A stretch of 57,745 nucleotides of DNA from Hirudo medicinalis (taxonomy: Eukaryota > Annelida > Clitellata > Hirudinida > Hirudinidae). Location of the stretch: contig MPNW01000416.1 of the NCBI GenBank assembly GCA_011800805.1, positions 1 to 57,745 on the forward strand, read 5' to 3'. Position numbers and translations under genes: made by a program. Within the stretch, counting starts at the first letter, position 1. Each line of letters starts with the position of its first letter. The notes beneath the pieces were generated by a model. It was not told the DNA's origin, made no database searches, and saw nothing but the letters and a program-made list of their open reading frames with translations. Shown in pieces: positions 1 through 13,137 of the stretch.

Positions 1-1438
1 GGGCATCTGCACAGAAGAAGTTTAATTGAGAGACTTTAAATTATTACTCACTTCGAATTCACAAAACCAAGAAGAGACCGGCAATGAAATGAAGGAAGAA
101 ATGAATGTGTTTAAACAGACAGTAAGCATGATTTACGAGATGACTTGAATGTTGTTAATGATGTAGATTATTTAGACTATTTTTTAGGTACATGGACGAT
201 TGGACGATGATCATGGTTAGGTCATGTACATAAGTCAAATTTTTTAAAAGGGAATTGCTTGTATACACAAATGCAGCCCACAAGCGATTGAAATTATTTA
301 TTATGTGCGCCGTGTGATTGAATTTATGATGAGCAGATGAAATAGTTTTCAAAATAGTAAAAACTGATATTAAAAGAGGCGACATGGTTTTGTGGAAAAT
401 GTAAAAATGAACACAGCTGTTTGAAGCATATTCAATGGATAAATATTGAGTACTTTAATATTGGAATGAGGAATTTGTTGATGAGCATGGATGAAGATGA
501 TAATATACGTAATGACCTCTTTAGGGGGATGTGCAAGGGTTTCAACCGAGGGAAGTAATAAGCTGCCCAGGCAACATTGAAATAGGACAAGTAAGGATGG
601 ATGAGGGAAATAGTTCAACATGAGAACTGTCGTTTTGTCCGAGGTTAAAGGGTTAGTATTAAGGTCAAGGGTTAAATTAATATCAGAGTTGAAATGATTA
701 GCCAAACGGCTAAAACCTTGTGGTACTCCATTTACGTCAAAATCGACATGTACCTCCATTATCTTGTTTTGCTCCAATCAGCAATCTCTTCCAGGTCTTT
801 TGAAGCATTGCATGCCAAGGCATTCAGCATTCTATCAACAACAAATGTTATGATAAACACCTATAGAAAAATTTAGCAATGGGTTACGCAGTATTTGTAA
901 GAGTGGGTACTTATCAATTTTACTATTCATTATCTTGTGTCTGCAAGCATTTTAAAGCGACCAGCGTCAAAGTGATGCAATGGAAACAATTTTAGATTAC
1001 CAATATTTCCCAAAAAAACAACCATGACTGTCGTGAATTGTCTTTTCCCTCAAGTACATATAATTGTTCTACTTTTGGATGATATGGCTTTATTTTCATC
1101 AAAATTTGGATAATCGATACTTCTGTGTTTTACAGATAAGGCGACATATGTATTGGTTCACGACCACCCCACACCTGATCTCAAGTAGACGCTCGACTCG
1201 CTCGAAAGTTTGTAATCCTTATTTTTTTGTTCATCGAGGTCTGTAGACTCCCGTTTAATATGAAATTGAATCGCTTTTTGTTTGTGGAGAGTTACTTGTA
1301 AGTACGAATCACCTCTAAAGTGGTAACATGAGCTGCTATGTTGATTATATCAAGTTTAATTGGCCTCTTGAAGTGTAACTTTTAGTTGATTGATATCGCT
1401 CCTTTTCTATTACTTTTAATCAACGTCTATAAAAGTCT
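1..1438. other. 5' flank of tyrosinase gene, no gene seen
   Basis: AT-rich sequence with only short open frames that lack recognisable motifs and lack paired splice sites. It presumably includes the promoter and 5' UTR of the tyrosinase gene that starts at 1439, but I could not fix a TATA box or transcription start. Confidence 0.5.
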
Positions 1439-2935
1439 ATGCAGCTGTTAACTTCAAGTATTTTATGTATTCTGCTCCAATTGGCGGCAACCATGATTAG
1501 TCGACGCGAAGCAGATGAGATGTTGAAGAAACAAATGCAAGGAATTGCCGAAGGGAAAAGTATTTTAATTGAAAGCAATGAAAAAGACAAAAAATTTCTT
1601 TCAAGTTTGGATTTTGAGCTAAACGAAGACGTAGCACCAAGTCGAAGAGAAGATGGACTTACGATGAGTCGCGTAGAAAAAAGAAAGGAGTACAGATGTC
1701 TGGACACCAGTGAAAGGAATCAATTCCACACTGCCATGAATTTCTTGAAAAACACAAAAGAAGACGGATATTCTCTGTCGATTTATGATAGAATAGTTCT
1801 CAGCCACAATAGCGACATGGCGCCAGGAGCTCATGGTGGGCCCGCTTTCTCACCTTGGCACAGACATTATCTGTATTTGTAAGTATTTTATACAATGAAA
1901 ATACTCATGTTTAAGTATTGTTAAATAACTTTTTTTTCATTAGATCTGAATTGCTATTAAGAAAGAATTGTTCCAAATGTTCCTTTCCTTTCTGGGACTC
2001 AAGGTTGGAAAGAAGATTGAAAGTGGATCCGAAGAGCTCAGTATTGTTCAGTTCGTCTTTGGCGGGCAATCCAGTTGGACCAGTTGATACAGGATTTGCA
2101 GCTTTTTGGAAAGCTCTACAATCAGATTGTGCTGAGATTTTTCCATATCTTAGAAGGAATGTAGTGGATTACGTAGATTTTTACTACAGCGACGATGACG
2201 TAGCGTTTGCCGAGTCAGCTACTTCACACAAAGACATAAGTAATCCGTGGAATGAGGGCTTCGAACTGCCTCATGGACATGTGCATTTGACGTTTGGGCC
2301 AGGTAGTCACATGGCAAACATTTTATGCAGTCCTACGGACCCCATGTTCTTTTTGCACCATACATTTGTCGATAACCTTTTTGAGAGATTTAGGAACAAT
2401 GTGCTAAAAAATAATACAAATATCGAATATGTAGACGTAAGTCAACTTCCTGACAACTTCAACGATTCTGGACAGGTTGTCCAAGTTTACAGTGCAGGTG
2501 AGTCCAAAAATGTCATATTTCCTTTTAATCCACATTGATTTTGTTGCTAATCATTTATTTTTTAAGTGTTGACAATTATAATTTTTGCACAAATTTCATT
2601 AATGAGTTCGAATCAATTTTAGTTTCTATTGTTGATTTTATTTCTCACCAGCCAATCATAGAATGGAACCATTTGGAGTTACCAACAGTTTTGGTTTAAC
2701 CCACACTTATGATGTTTCCTACGAAGAGAGTCCAGGAGATGTTGTGTGCAAGAAAGATGAGGACTGCTGCACCAACGGCAATACTGACTTCATTTGGTGT
2801 GAAGTCGTAAGTTCCAAATGCATAAGTAAGATTGTAGAAGGAGGATCGATCCATCCCGATTTTCCGTCAAATGCGTGCCATTGTCCCTTTGGAAAAGCTC
2901 CCTTTATAAATAAGGGAAAATGTAGGTGCAAGTGA
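1439..2935 (+). CDS. Secreted tyrosinase-like copper oxidase
   Basis: Three exons, 1439-1878, 1944-2497 and 2652-2935, joined in phases 2 and 1, give 425 residues. Residues 1 to about 21 look like a signal peptide (MQLLTSSILCILLQLAA). The CuA site has His123, His132 and His141 in the family motif GGPAFSPWHRHYL. The CuB site has His257 and His261 (HGHVH) and the HH pair at 285-286 in DPMFFLHHTFVD. Tyrosinases are type-3 copper enzymes that oxidise phenols to quinones, for example in melanisation, cuticle hardening or shell formation; the substrate here cannot be told. After the catalytic domain the protein ends in a short tail with nine cysteines, unlike the membrane anchor of vertebrate tyrosinases, so it is probably secreted. 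Intron 1 is only 65 bp. The ATG at 1439 is chosen because it precedes the signal peptide. The family call is secure. Confidence 0.95.
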
Positions 2936-3342
2936 AGGTACGATTGTACTAGTGCACGATTGAGTTAGATCACAGGTGTGGAAGTGAACATAAATAGAAC
3001 TTTGATCACATGAACTCCATTCCTGCTTGACCGCTCACTGGATTGTTGATGGAACACTGCTCGACAATAATATTTACTTTTACCTTTTGTCCATTAATTA
3101 TTTACGCAGTTGCTTATTGTTGTTTACATTTCATTCTGCTGCAGTTTCCCAGTTGGAGACAATTTTTGTTTTATTTTGATCATTTGTTTCCTCAATTTGA
3201 TATTACAAATTGTTCTTTAAAAAATGGTGCAATGTAACTTTTTTCATTACAGATGAACGTTTACCATGGGTCTGGATATTTATTTATGAATCCAAACTGG
3301 AGTTGCTACAAATATTGGTATAATCTCAATTGTGCAATCTTC

Positions 3343-3348
3343 AATAAA
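3343..3348 (+). terminator. Polyadenylation signal of tyrosinase gene
   Basis: AATAAA about 410 bases after the tyrosinase stop codon, on the same strand and followed by T-rich sequence. It is the first canonical hexamer in a convincing position. Confidence 0.5.
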
Positions 3349-4595
3349 AATTGCTTCTCTTTGTATGTCTCACTAAATTACTCATGCACTGTTATTGCAA
3401 CATCGTTTAGGCCTTTTTAACATCGTCATTCTGAATTAAGACAATTCTGTTCGTATTTGTCATTCGTTCATATTAAAAGGTATAAATTTTATTGATAATT
3501 TATTAGATACATTCCGACCAAAAATATTATCAGATGTTAACGTCATGATAACGTGATTATTAAATCATCGCTAGATCTCTAGCCCCAATATGAAAGCTTA
3601 CAGATGAACTGTTGTTTACCTCTATATGTATATGTATCTCTTCAGCCCAGATGACTAACCACCAGGAGCGTCATCTTCTAGTTTGGCTAGATCTTCTAGC
3701 GGAAATCAGGGATGCAAAACTAATTTGTGGATAAATAAGGTGGTCTCGGCTGGTCCATACTCCTCATGTCTTGACTCAGTATAACAATTGCAATGCAAGC
3801 GGGAACTGCACTTAAAATTGTTCAACCTTATCCCGCTCTGTCGTGAACATCCAATAACATTTACACGCTTTGTGTCGATTTAGGCGATTCCATGACTACA
3901 CCTCAATTGGGGAGAGGGATGCACCACTTGACTACCCATCACGATTGCCCGGTCAGAAGCCAGAAATATTACCGATAAAATATTTTTTGACGCCAGGATT
4001 TTTAATGGAGGCTTTCTTAAAATTGTTGAGGAATTCCCAAGAATACTGAAAGATTGTCAAAAGTCATTTAAATTAATAATAAATTCAAATAAATCGCTGG
4101 GGAAACCCAGACTCGAATAAGAAATCTTCTCAAGGTCATTAATTGTTTATTAACTAGACATGTAACTATATATTATTAAAACTATTTTACTCTTGTTAAC
4201 TAAATAATTTGTGGGCCTTCAAAAACTCCTAATTCTTCTGAAGAATCTAGAAACAGCTTTCTGGTTAACTGAGGACAACTTACTGGTTGATGTAGAGACT
4301 TGGATCAGAAGAAATTTGTTCAAACAAAGAGTGCATAAATTGTATGGTTTTATAAATCAATAAGATTGTTATGAGACTGTAAAATAATCATAATAATATT
4401 ATTACTAAAATTTATTATTATTACTTCTAATGAATTAAATTTTAAAAAATCACAAAAATTATTTATTTTAAACTCATAAAAAATATATTTAAAAATCTAA
4501 ATTCCTGGCTAGTGCAAATCGAAACTGAAAGAAATAAAAGACAACCTTCGGGAATCCCATGAAGCACCATGAGTTGAGCAACCGATGTTGTACCG

Positions 4596-4634
4596 ATCAA
4601 TCGATCAATCGATCAATCAATCAATCAATCAATG
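4596..4634. repeat. ATCA tetranucleotide repeat
   Basis: Uninterrupted run of GATCAATC/AATC units ending at AATGATG. Confidence 0.85.
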
Positions 4635-4895
4635 ATGATTACAACGACGACGGTGACGATGATGATAATGACTTAAGTGATGTAATAGCGATGGTGATGC
4701 TGGTGGTGATGATGGTGATTACGACGCGACATCTTTCGAGCAAATATGTCTTACAAACGCACACGTTTGTACACAATTGTACACATGTGTACACATACAA
4801 ATGCTTGAATTCTTATTGGCAAGCATTTATAATTAGCCAAAGCATGTGCTGTAATTGTCAACATGTTCAAGATAATCGATAGTTCAATAGTTAAC

Positions 4896-5015
4896 TACGA
4901 TGACGATGACGATGACGATGGCGGTGATGATGACGATGACGATGATGATGACGATGACGATGGCGGTGATGATGACGATGACGATGGCGATGATGATGAC
5001 GGTGGTTATGATGGT
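4896..5015. repeat. GATGAC-type microsatellite
   Basis: Imperfect array of GATGAC, GATGATGAC and GATGGCGGT units. It stays open in several frames only because the units contain no stop, so the predicted poly-Met/Thr or poly-His/Arg peptides are not genes. Confidence 0.9.
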
Positions 5016-5694
5016 GATTGATGTTGGTTGTTGGTTGATACTTGATATGTTGCCGATAATTCTGAAAAAAAAAATATTGCAAACGACAACAACTACAAAA
5101 TGTTTCTTCAGATTTCACGAACAAGTCGAAGGAATTCGTCTCGAGTAAATACATTAATTTTGTTTTTGTTTTTGTTTTGTTGTTTTTTTTTTTTTTTGCA
5201 AAATAAATCTATTCATCTGCGATTGCGTGATAAATTTATATTTTTGATAAAAATAAAATCATTTTTATAAAAAAACAATTTGGAATTCTCGTTAAAAATA
5301 AGAAGACGAAAGAAATGAACACGTTGGAAACAGCAGCATTCATCGGAGTAAAAATAAATGCTCTAATTAGTGAATAAAGACACAATATCAAACAAATACT
5401 AACAACAATAATAATAATAATAATAAACACCATGGCAATAATCATAATTACGATAATGATATTATGCTGCTCAGCAAGGCGACGACGTTCCAGATGCTTG
5501 CAAGAACGGAGGTAGGAACGGTAAAAAGCGGTAAAAAAAAATAACAAACCAAACATCGACAACCACGGTAGAAACGAATTCAAACGGTAACACAGACATT
5601 GGCAACGGCAATGCCGGTCTTCACCAACACGGTTAAACGCTAGCAGCACGGTAGCGGTATACGCAACTACATCATCACAAAGTAGCCCGGAGCT

Positions 5695-8600
5695 TCAGTT
5701 GGGGGCTCCTTCTTCTGCCCCAGATTCTTGGGGGACTTGGCGGTTGTTGCCGAAGAGGGCAAACTCGAGGAATGGCGAGTGATGGAAAGCCACGTAGTTG
5801 GGGTCGATTTGAAAGACCAGACCCGTGTTGGCTTGTTGCTGTTGCTGGCGGTCGTAGTGTTGTAGATCTACAGAGTAACCAGTTCCCTAGGTAATAATAA
5901 AAAGTAAATATAACGAATAAATAAATATAATAGGTGTGAGTTATTATGCAATAAAATTATGACATTAATTGGTAATGCTGTTTAATGCTGTTGTTGTTCG
6001 GAATATTATAATCTTTATTTCCCTCCTTTTTTTAAGGTCAGACAATAAACAAGAAATAAACATGTGTATGTAAATGATATACAAACATTGCAACTACAAT
6101 CATCATCATCAATATCATGATCACCTGTTGTCCGGGATTCATCATGGATGTTCTCGTCAGGACACCAGGCGGCGGAAAGTAAGGTGCTATCCTCGGCGTC
6201 AAAAGGACGGGGGTGGTAACCAGGGTGGGTGTTGGTGGAGGGTGCTGGCTGCCGGGCTGACCAATCAGCGTCGAACCAGAGACGCAGATCTGGGGAGAGG
6301 CCAGTCCCGATACAGCCGACGTCATGGGAATTATTTGCGTCATCTCTGGAGTCAAATGTAAATATGTAATACTAACTGCTAAAAATTATGGATAACTTTG
6401 AACCTAGTGGTTGATATAAATAATATTTATCATTATCGTCATCATCTCCATTTCATCACCACTCTCATTCTCATCATCATCGTCATCGTCGTCGTCATCA
6501 TCATCAACAACAACAACATCTCTACAAGCATCGTCATCGCCATCATCATCTTCATCATCTATATTGAAGATCTTTACCACCACCACAATCATCGTTATCA
6601 TCATCATCACCATCATCATAATCATCACAACTCACGTCCGTTCAGATGTTGTCTTCCCAGGTCTCTATATGTCCCGTTGATGATGGCCAACTCCATCAGT
6701 TGCAGCTTCTTCAGACTGTCCTCTCCCTCAGCCTGTTGATGATTAATAATTATAATAATATATGATGATGATGATGGCGATTATGACGACGACGACGATG
6801 ATATCGATGATGATGTTAGTAATCATTAACGATTAATAATTTTACACTCACCGACGGCACGAGAAGCTTCTGAACATCCTTGACTGCCCTCTCGAGTTTC
6901 AAGGACGCTCTCTTCTCTGAATCTTCGACTGTGATAAGGACGTGAAGGTCCTCGTCCAAGTGCTCCCAGTTGGGCTTGCCTCTGTACATCTCTTCCTGGT
7001 GACGATGATCATGATCATGATCGTGAAATGTGATTTGGTCTTACAGTGTCGGTGACGATGATAAAGTTGTAGGTGACGGTTACCATGGCAAATGTGTCAT
7101 GACATTGTGATGATGATGATGATGATGATGATGACAATGACGTTAGTGATCGCGATTGTGATGACACCGGTGGCGAGAGTCTACCCTCACCTTTGTCTTA
7201 TCTCTCATGGATCCCTTCCCTCTTATCATGATCTTACAGCCGGTATCTTGCTCCAACTGCTTGGCGGTCATTCCTCTGGGTCCCAAAATCCGACCGACGA
7301 AGTTGAACTGCAACAAAATAGAAAGCAAAAATGCAGCGTGGACAACTCCAAAGTTGAAGACTTAAAAGTTCTTGAAAGTTTGATTTTTAAATTCAACTGC
7401 ACTGCTATCCACCTCCCCCATCTAGCTAGCCATTCACCCTTTTGTTCATTTATTCATTCATTCATTCGTTCGTTCATTCATTTATCCATACATCCACCCT
7501 TCCGTAACATTTTTCAATCCATACATCAACCCATAGCTACCCTCACACCGTTCACCCACTAACATCGGGGTAGTCCTTCTGGGGCACAAAAAGTTTCTTG
7601 GCGAGGAACACCATTTCACCTTCTGGTTCGGGCAGTTCCAACCTGCCTTCCTCAGAGTTTTGATGCAGGAGTGTTATGCGGACTCTGTTGATTTCTGAAT
7701 TTGAGAAATATTTTAGGATGTTTTTAAGTGAATAATAATTTAAATATCGCAAAAATAATTTAATATAAATAACGAAAATGGTTGAAAATTTGGCAAATTT
7801 GTTGACAAATTGAGAGGAAATTATAAGAATATGATTAACAAATTGTAACTAACAAAAGCAACAATCAAATGAAGATTTTGAATGATAAATGTTTTTCGAC
7901 GAAATGCTCCAAAATTTTATCAATAATAATTACAGTAATAATTATTAATAATTAAAAAATAATTTAAAACTATTATTATGTATTTACACATCAGGCCCAC
8001 ACAAATGCAGAGTAGGACTTCCGATAACATCTTTCAATGCATTGACAATCTGGACCAAAAGTCACTAAAAACATCTTCGAAATGCCAGAATTTTGATATC
8101 GCAGTCGAAAGGTCACAGGTTCGAACCCTGGCTGAGCCAGGTCACGTCGGCTGGGGCAGGTTGGAATTTATGAATATTTAAGATTTAGTCAGTTGTAATT
8201 ATTACAGATTTTTTAAAATAACAATATTATCGATGCAAGGATTTTTTTAAAGAGAGAAATTTGATTTTCTAACTTTTAGAATTTATTTTGTTCGACTTTT
8301 CTCGTTTAAAAAATAAAATAATAATAATAATAACAATAACAATAATATTAATAATAATAATAATAATAATAATAACAATAATATTAATAATATTAATAAT
8401 AGTTAATCAGCCCATTTTAAAGCCGTAACTAACCGTTATCAAGTATTCTGTGCACATGGGAGAAAGACGAAGGAAAGCTGAGCAACTGCCTCTTGTCCTT
8501 GAGTAACTGAGCGAGGTACTCGTGGTTGCTGAGCGACTGGTTTTGTTGCTGGTGTTGTTGCTTGCTCTTGTTGACCGGAACATTTTGCTGTTGTTGCTGT

Positions 8601-9063
8601 TGTTGAGCTTGTTCTTGTTGCTGTTGGAGAGCCTTGGCGGTGTTCAGCTTCAGATTTTTTGCCTTCGATGTCAAAGCTGAGACATGGCAGGGGCTCTTAG
8701 TTCTTGACTTTGAGTCTTCGGCGTTCTTTTGCCTCTGATTCTGCTCTGATGGCAGATCTTGGTTGGGAGTCGAGCCTCAGAGGACGGATCTGAAGTCGAT
8801 TGCGAGTCGTTGAGAAGATCACAGTTGTTGTTGCTTTGGTCTTCGTCTGTTATTTCGATCTTGTCCTTGACTAACTGTCTTGTTGCTTTGATGGGAGGTT
8901 GTTGCTGTTGTTGTTGTAAGCAGTTGCCCCCTTTTGCGTCGCTGCTTGTGTTTACATTGTTTGTGTTGTTTAGGTTGTTTGTGTTGTTTGTGTTGTTTGC
9001 GTTGTTTGCGTTGTTTAGATTGTTTGTGTTGTTTAGGTTGTTTGTGTTACGGTCCACTCCCAT
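5695..9063 (-). CDS. how: HOW/Quaking-type STAR-family KH RNA-binding protein
   Basis: Minus-strand exons: 5' exon ending at 8434, then 7694-7564, 7307-7191, 6995-6852, 6732-6636, 6345-6125 and 5886-5695; all joins keep frame. QUA1 lies in the 5' exon and the next ([19 protein letters not shown]). The KH domain begins [20 protein letters not shown] and has the GPRG and RGKGSMRD loop. QUA2 is [25 protein letters not shown] proteins dimerise through QUA1 and bind ACUAAY-type RNA sites to control splicing, stability and translation, in nucleus and cytoplasm; in flies HOW acts in muscle, tendon and glia. The N-terminus is unusual: it begins with an Asn-rich tract (ATG at 9063) and has Gln tracts before QUA1. 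The Asn-rich frame and the Gln/QUA1 frame differ by one base between 8671 and 8776, so there is an indel or a missed intron. The tail is Gln-rich and ends GAEEGAPN. Confidence 0.93.
6433..6632. repeat. CAT/TCG-rich microsatellite in HOW intron
   Basis: Compound ATC/CAT/ACA array filling the intron between the QUA2 exon and the Pro-rich exon. Further GAT runs lie at 6761-6815 and 7109-7140 in neighbouring introns. Confidence 0.85.
8091..8170 (+). repeat. tRNA-like fragment, possible SINE remnant
   Basis: Contains a perfect pol III B-box/T-loop (GGTTCGAACCCTG) followed by a CCA. No matching acceptor stem or A box lies at the right distance upstream, so it is not a working tRNA gene. It sits in an intron of the HOW gene. 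A tRNA-derived SINE fragment is the likeliest reading. Confidence 0.3.
8314..8402. repeat. AAT microsatellite in HOW intron
   Basis: Run of AATAAT/AACAAT/ATTAAT units beside the QUA1-bearing exon. Confidence 0.85.
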
Positions 9064-9784
9064 GTTCAAAGTCTCCTGCGCAGTTGTGTTGACAATGAAT
9101 ACAATGTTTTTAACATGTCCGTATCATTATAAATAGCAACACAGTATTTGTTGCAGTATAACAGTTGCAGCAGTATTAATGATAATATTATTAATAACAC
9201 TCATAGCAATAGCCAATTTTATTTTCGTATTTACGTCAAATATTCCATCATTGTCCATCCCATTCGTGTTCTGAAAGGTTGAATTTACAAACTTTATTTA
9301 TGCTACACTTAGTCGACTTTACTCAACACGTGAAAAACTGATTTTCTACTGCCAGAAAACATTACAAAACCCAGCGTTCCACATCACAGAAAGCAAAGAC
9401 CAGCATTTGAAAGCCAAAGTTCTTCTATTCGTGGACTTCAATTCAGTTCTTATCACTCACAATCACTCCGCCATCATTTCGTGAATAGTTGGACGTTTAC
9501 AATTAGAAATTCATTTCTAATTTGTTAGATAAGTTCACAATTTTATTTGCCTTTAATTCTTGAATATCTAAATAAATTTATTGGGCATGGCAGAGGTTCA
9601 ACCAACCAAACTGATTAGCGAAAGTAAAACCGACCAAAAGGAAAGTCACCAGATTTTGGAAGTAGCGCTAGACAAATTATGACTTAACAAATGAATAAGT
9701 AATTGTTTAAATTGACTTTAACTATTTATTGCAGTAAATATTAGCATCATCACACAAAAAGCTATCAGTGAAATAATATTATTA

Positions 9785-10650
9785 ATATTAATAATAACCA
9801 CAAATGATAACAGTCATCATCATCATCACTCTCCATTCCCACATTCATCATTCCATCATCACCCATTCCCACTCATGCAATGTATAATGACATTTCAATG
9901 TAATTGATCTCGAAATGTCGTGGAGGTGGAAGTGACATCAGATGAAAAACATTGCATTCATGTTTCAATTGGTCAATTATTATTTTACATGCTTAAATCA
10001 AATATTGTAAATGAATTTATTCAATATTTTGTTCCATAAATTATTTTTATACATTCAAAAACAAGAATGCCTGTCAACGATTGCTTTATCGTCGTAATGT
10101 AATCGATTTTACTGAAATTGAAAGTAATCTTAACATTACAACATTTGTGTACAGAGATTATTCATTATAATTTTTATTATTATTAATATTAATAATATAA
10201 TAATAATATTATTATATTATTATTATTGTNATATTAATAATAACCACAAATGATAACAGTCATCATCATCATCATCACCCATTCCCACTCATGCAATGTA
10301 TAATGACATTTCAATGTAATCTTGATCTCGAAATGTTGTTGCGAAGGTGGAAGTGACATCTTATGAAAAACATTACATTCATGTTTCAATTGGTCATTTA
10401 TTATTTTACATGTTTAAGTCAAATATATTGTAAATGAATGTATTCAATGTTTTGTTTTATAAATTACTTTTATATACAAAAACAAGAATGCCTGTAAACG
10501 ATTGCTTTATCGTCGTAATGTAATCGATTTTACTGAAATTGAAAGTAATCTTAACATTACAACATTTGTGTATAGAGATTATTCATTATAATTTTATTAT
10601 TATTATTAATATTAATAATATAATATTAATAATATAATGATAACAATATT
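9785..10650. repeat. 446-bp tandem duplication
   Basis: The block beginning ATATTAATAATAACCACAAA at 9785 restarts at 10231, directly after a single N at 10230. The copies run in parallel through matching landmarks (CAATGTATAATGACATTTC, GAATGCCTGT, GATTGCTTTATCGTCGTAAT). They differ by scattered substitutions and a deletion of about 30 bp in the second copy's CAT-rich start. The divergence argues for an old duplication, not a simple assembly echo, though the N at the join leaves copy number uncertain. Confidence 0.9.
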
Positions 10651-10739
10651 ATTATTGTTATTATTTTTTATTATTATTATAATATTAGTATTAGTAGTAG
10701 TATTATGACATAAACTGTTTTAAATAATAGTTCTTCGTT

Positions 10740-10915
10740 GTTAATTAAAATATTGGAATAATTATATAATATATTATAATTATATTATATATTATATTAA
10801 TAATTATATTAATTATATATTATATATTATATTAATAATTATATTAATTATATAATATATTATAATTATATTATATATTATATTAATAATTATATAATTT
10901 ATTATATAATTTATT
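10740..10915. repeat. AT-only satellite
   Basis: About 175 bases almost wholly of A and T, built from repeats of ATTATATTATATATTATATT with inverted symmetry. Confidence 0.85.
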
Positions 10916-12110
10916 AAATGCCATTATAATAAAAATACGTTAATAATTCATAGCCTAATTAGTAATCATTTCAATCACCAGCTCTTAATAAATAAATTTT
11001 ATAAAGATATCCTACTTGAGTTTGAGGTCTCCAAAGCAGTTCCTTTTCCAATACTTGTGCGGTACAGATCTTCCTTGTCAGTTACGTCTAACTAACCGAT
11101 TATGTTAATCAGCTAATTAATTATTCATTAGCTTTCAATCAATAACTCTCAATCGAGTGATGATTGAAGTCTCCGAGTTGATCAGTAAGTTAGGACAAAG
11201 TAATCAAGAAAGTAACTAAAGAAAGCTAGAAAAGATGTTCTCACTGCTTTGTAAAGTTAGTAATATTTGAGTATTAAGGCACAGACGACGGTGTTAGAGG
11301 TAGTTAAATGCTAAATCATGATTCACCAACAATTCTTATTTAATACGCCTTTAACACTCTCTCACATCTTTGTCAGCATCTCCATTCTTAGGCTATTGCC
11401 TTGTTTGTATAATTATCCTCACTGTGACCGTAACTGTATTTGTCGTTACCACCTTTTCTTCTTTTTCATGCCTCACGTTCTGTCCATCTCAAGCCTAAAG
11501 TATGAACAATGCCTCACATCGGAATGTCACAGCATTGGTCTGCCATTGTCCGCCAAGCATAAATAAGGAACATGTCAATGCTTTACAATGAACCCAGATT
11601 GGCTCATTGCTTTGCTCTGGCCTTTTTGATCGAGTGAGCCAGTAGATAAGCTGCTATTTGTACCGGTTATTCGGTATTTACTACGTACTTACTGCCTGTA
11701 GGGGTATGTACGACGATGTACTGTTGAACTGGTATCGTACACTCGTGTACTAAGTTCGACGACGATGTCTTGACTTCCCAAGTCATGACATATTCTAACC
11801 AAAGTAAGATAAATTATAGAAAAAAATCACTTCTTAGCGAAGGAATTTTTATGGAATTCCTGAACTTAGGAACTTTTGGGCTCTTGGTTCTCCTTAGTGC
11901 GACACGCTCCATTGCTGTCGGTGTAATTATGAATTATTGTTATTATAAATTATTTAAATTTATGTTAATCATCCAGCCTTGTAGGTTCCTTCTGGTAAGC
12001 CGAAAAGAGTTGTCCCTTCATTCTCGCCTTTCATGCTCCGATGTTCGTGTTCTAATAATAACCGAGCTCTCTGCATTTCCTGTGTAAAAGCGAAACTAGA
12101 ATGCATATAA
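10916..12110. other. Intergenic, no gene seen
   Basis: Open frames here (for example 11318-11566 and 11770-12087) have no recognised motif, no consistent splice sites and no coding-like composition. Confidence 0.45.
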
Positions 12111-12113
12111 TTA

Positions 12114-12940
12114 ATGGTAATAATAATAATAATATTAATAATAAAAATAATAATAATAACAATAACAATAATAATAAGAAGAAGAATAATAACAATAATA
12201 ACAACAACAATAATAATAATAACAATAATAATAAGAAGAATAAGAATAATAACAATAATAACAACAACAATAATAATAATAACAATNNNNNNNNNNNNNN
12301 NNNNNNNNNNNNNNNNNNNNNNNNNNNNNNNNNNNNNNNNNNNNNNNNNNNNNNNNNNNNNNNNNNNNNNNNNNNNNNNNNNNNNNNNNNNNNNNNNNNN
12401 NNNNNNNNNNNNNNNNNNNNNNNNNNNNNNNNNNNNNNNNNNNNNNNNNNNNNNNNNNNNNNNNNNNNNNNNNNNNNNNNNNNNNNNNNNNNNNNNNNNN
12501 NNNNNNNNNNNNNNNNNNNNNNNNNNNNNNNNNNNNNNNNNNNNNNNNNNNNNNNNNNNNNNNNNNNNNNNNNNNNNNNNNNNNNNNNNNNNNNNNNNNN
12601 NNNNNNNNNNNNNNNNNNNNNNNNNNNNNNNNNNNNNNNNNNNNNNNNNNNNNNNNNNNNNNNNNNNNNNNNNNNNNNNNNNNNNNNNNNNNNNNNNNNN
12701 NNNNNNNNNNNNNNNNNNNNNNNNNNNNNNNNNNNNNNNNNNNNNACAACAACAACAACAACAATAATAATAATAATAACAATAATAATAATAATAATAT
12801 AATAACAATACAATAATAATAACAATACTACTACTACTACTAATAATAATAATAGTACTACTACTACTAATAATAATAATAATAACAATATTAACAATAA
12901 TAACAATAACAATACAAATAATAATAATAATAACAATATT
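12114..12940. repeat. AAT/AAC microsatellite with assembly gap
   Basis: A long AATAAC-type array is interrupted by 459 Ns (12287-12745). Flanks on both sides are the same repeat class, so the gap is probably collapsed repeat. Poly-Asn/Ile/Leu frames reported across it are artefacts. Confidence 0.95.
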
Positions 12941-13137
12941 TTTATAATTAGCACGTAATTATTCGGCCAGATTTCAATCCAAAGTATCAAAATGTAGCAA
13001 AAAAGAGAGAACGAAGAATTCAAGGTGAGATGCTGAGGACTCAAAAGTGAGGGTTGTTTTCGGTTCAACGAGTCCGAGACAGCACGACAGATATTATTGC
13101 CCGGTACACAAGGATTTGTGGGTAATGGGTGCTGCTG

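Larger units (their letters stand above)
3349..5694. other. Convergent intergenic region between tyrosinase and HOW genes
   Basis: The 3' ends of the two genes face each other here. A patch of higher complexity at about 3640-3970 may be a decayed mobile element but I could not assign it. The rest is AT-rich and holds the microsatellites listed separately. Confidence 0.45.

Noticed and set aside
8091..8170. tRNA gene
   Set aside because: Good T-loop/B box, but no acceptor stem partner, anticodon arm or A box at the right distance.
8759..9136. 125-codon plus-strand frame rich in Leu/Phe/Val
   Set aside because: It is the antisense shadow of the Asn-rich leader of the HOW gene.
11969..13068. 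Long frames of 215-338 codons on both strands
   Set aside because: They run through 459 Ns and an AAT/AAC microsatellite; the only real residues are homopolymers.
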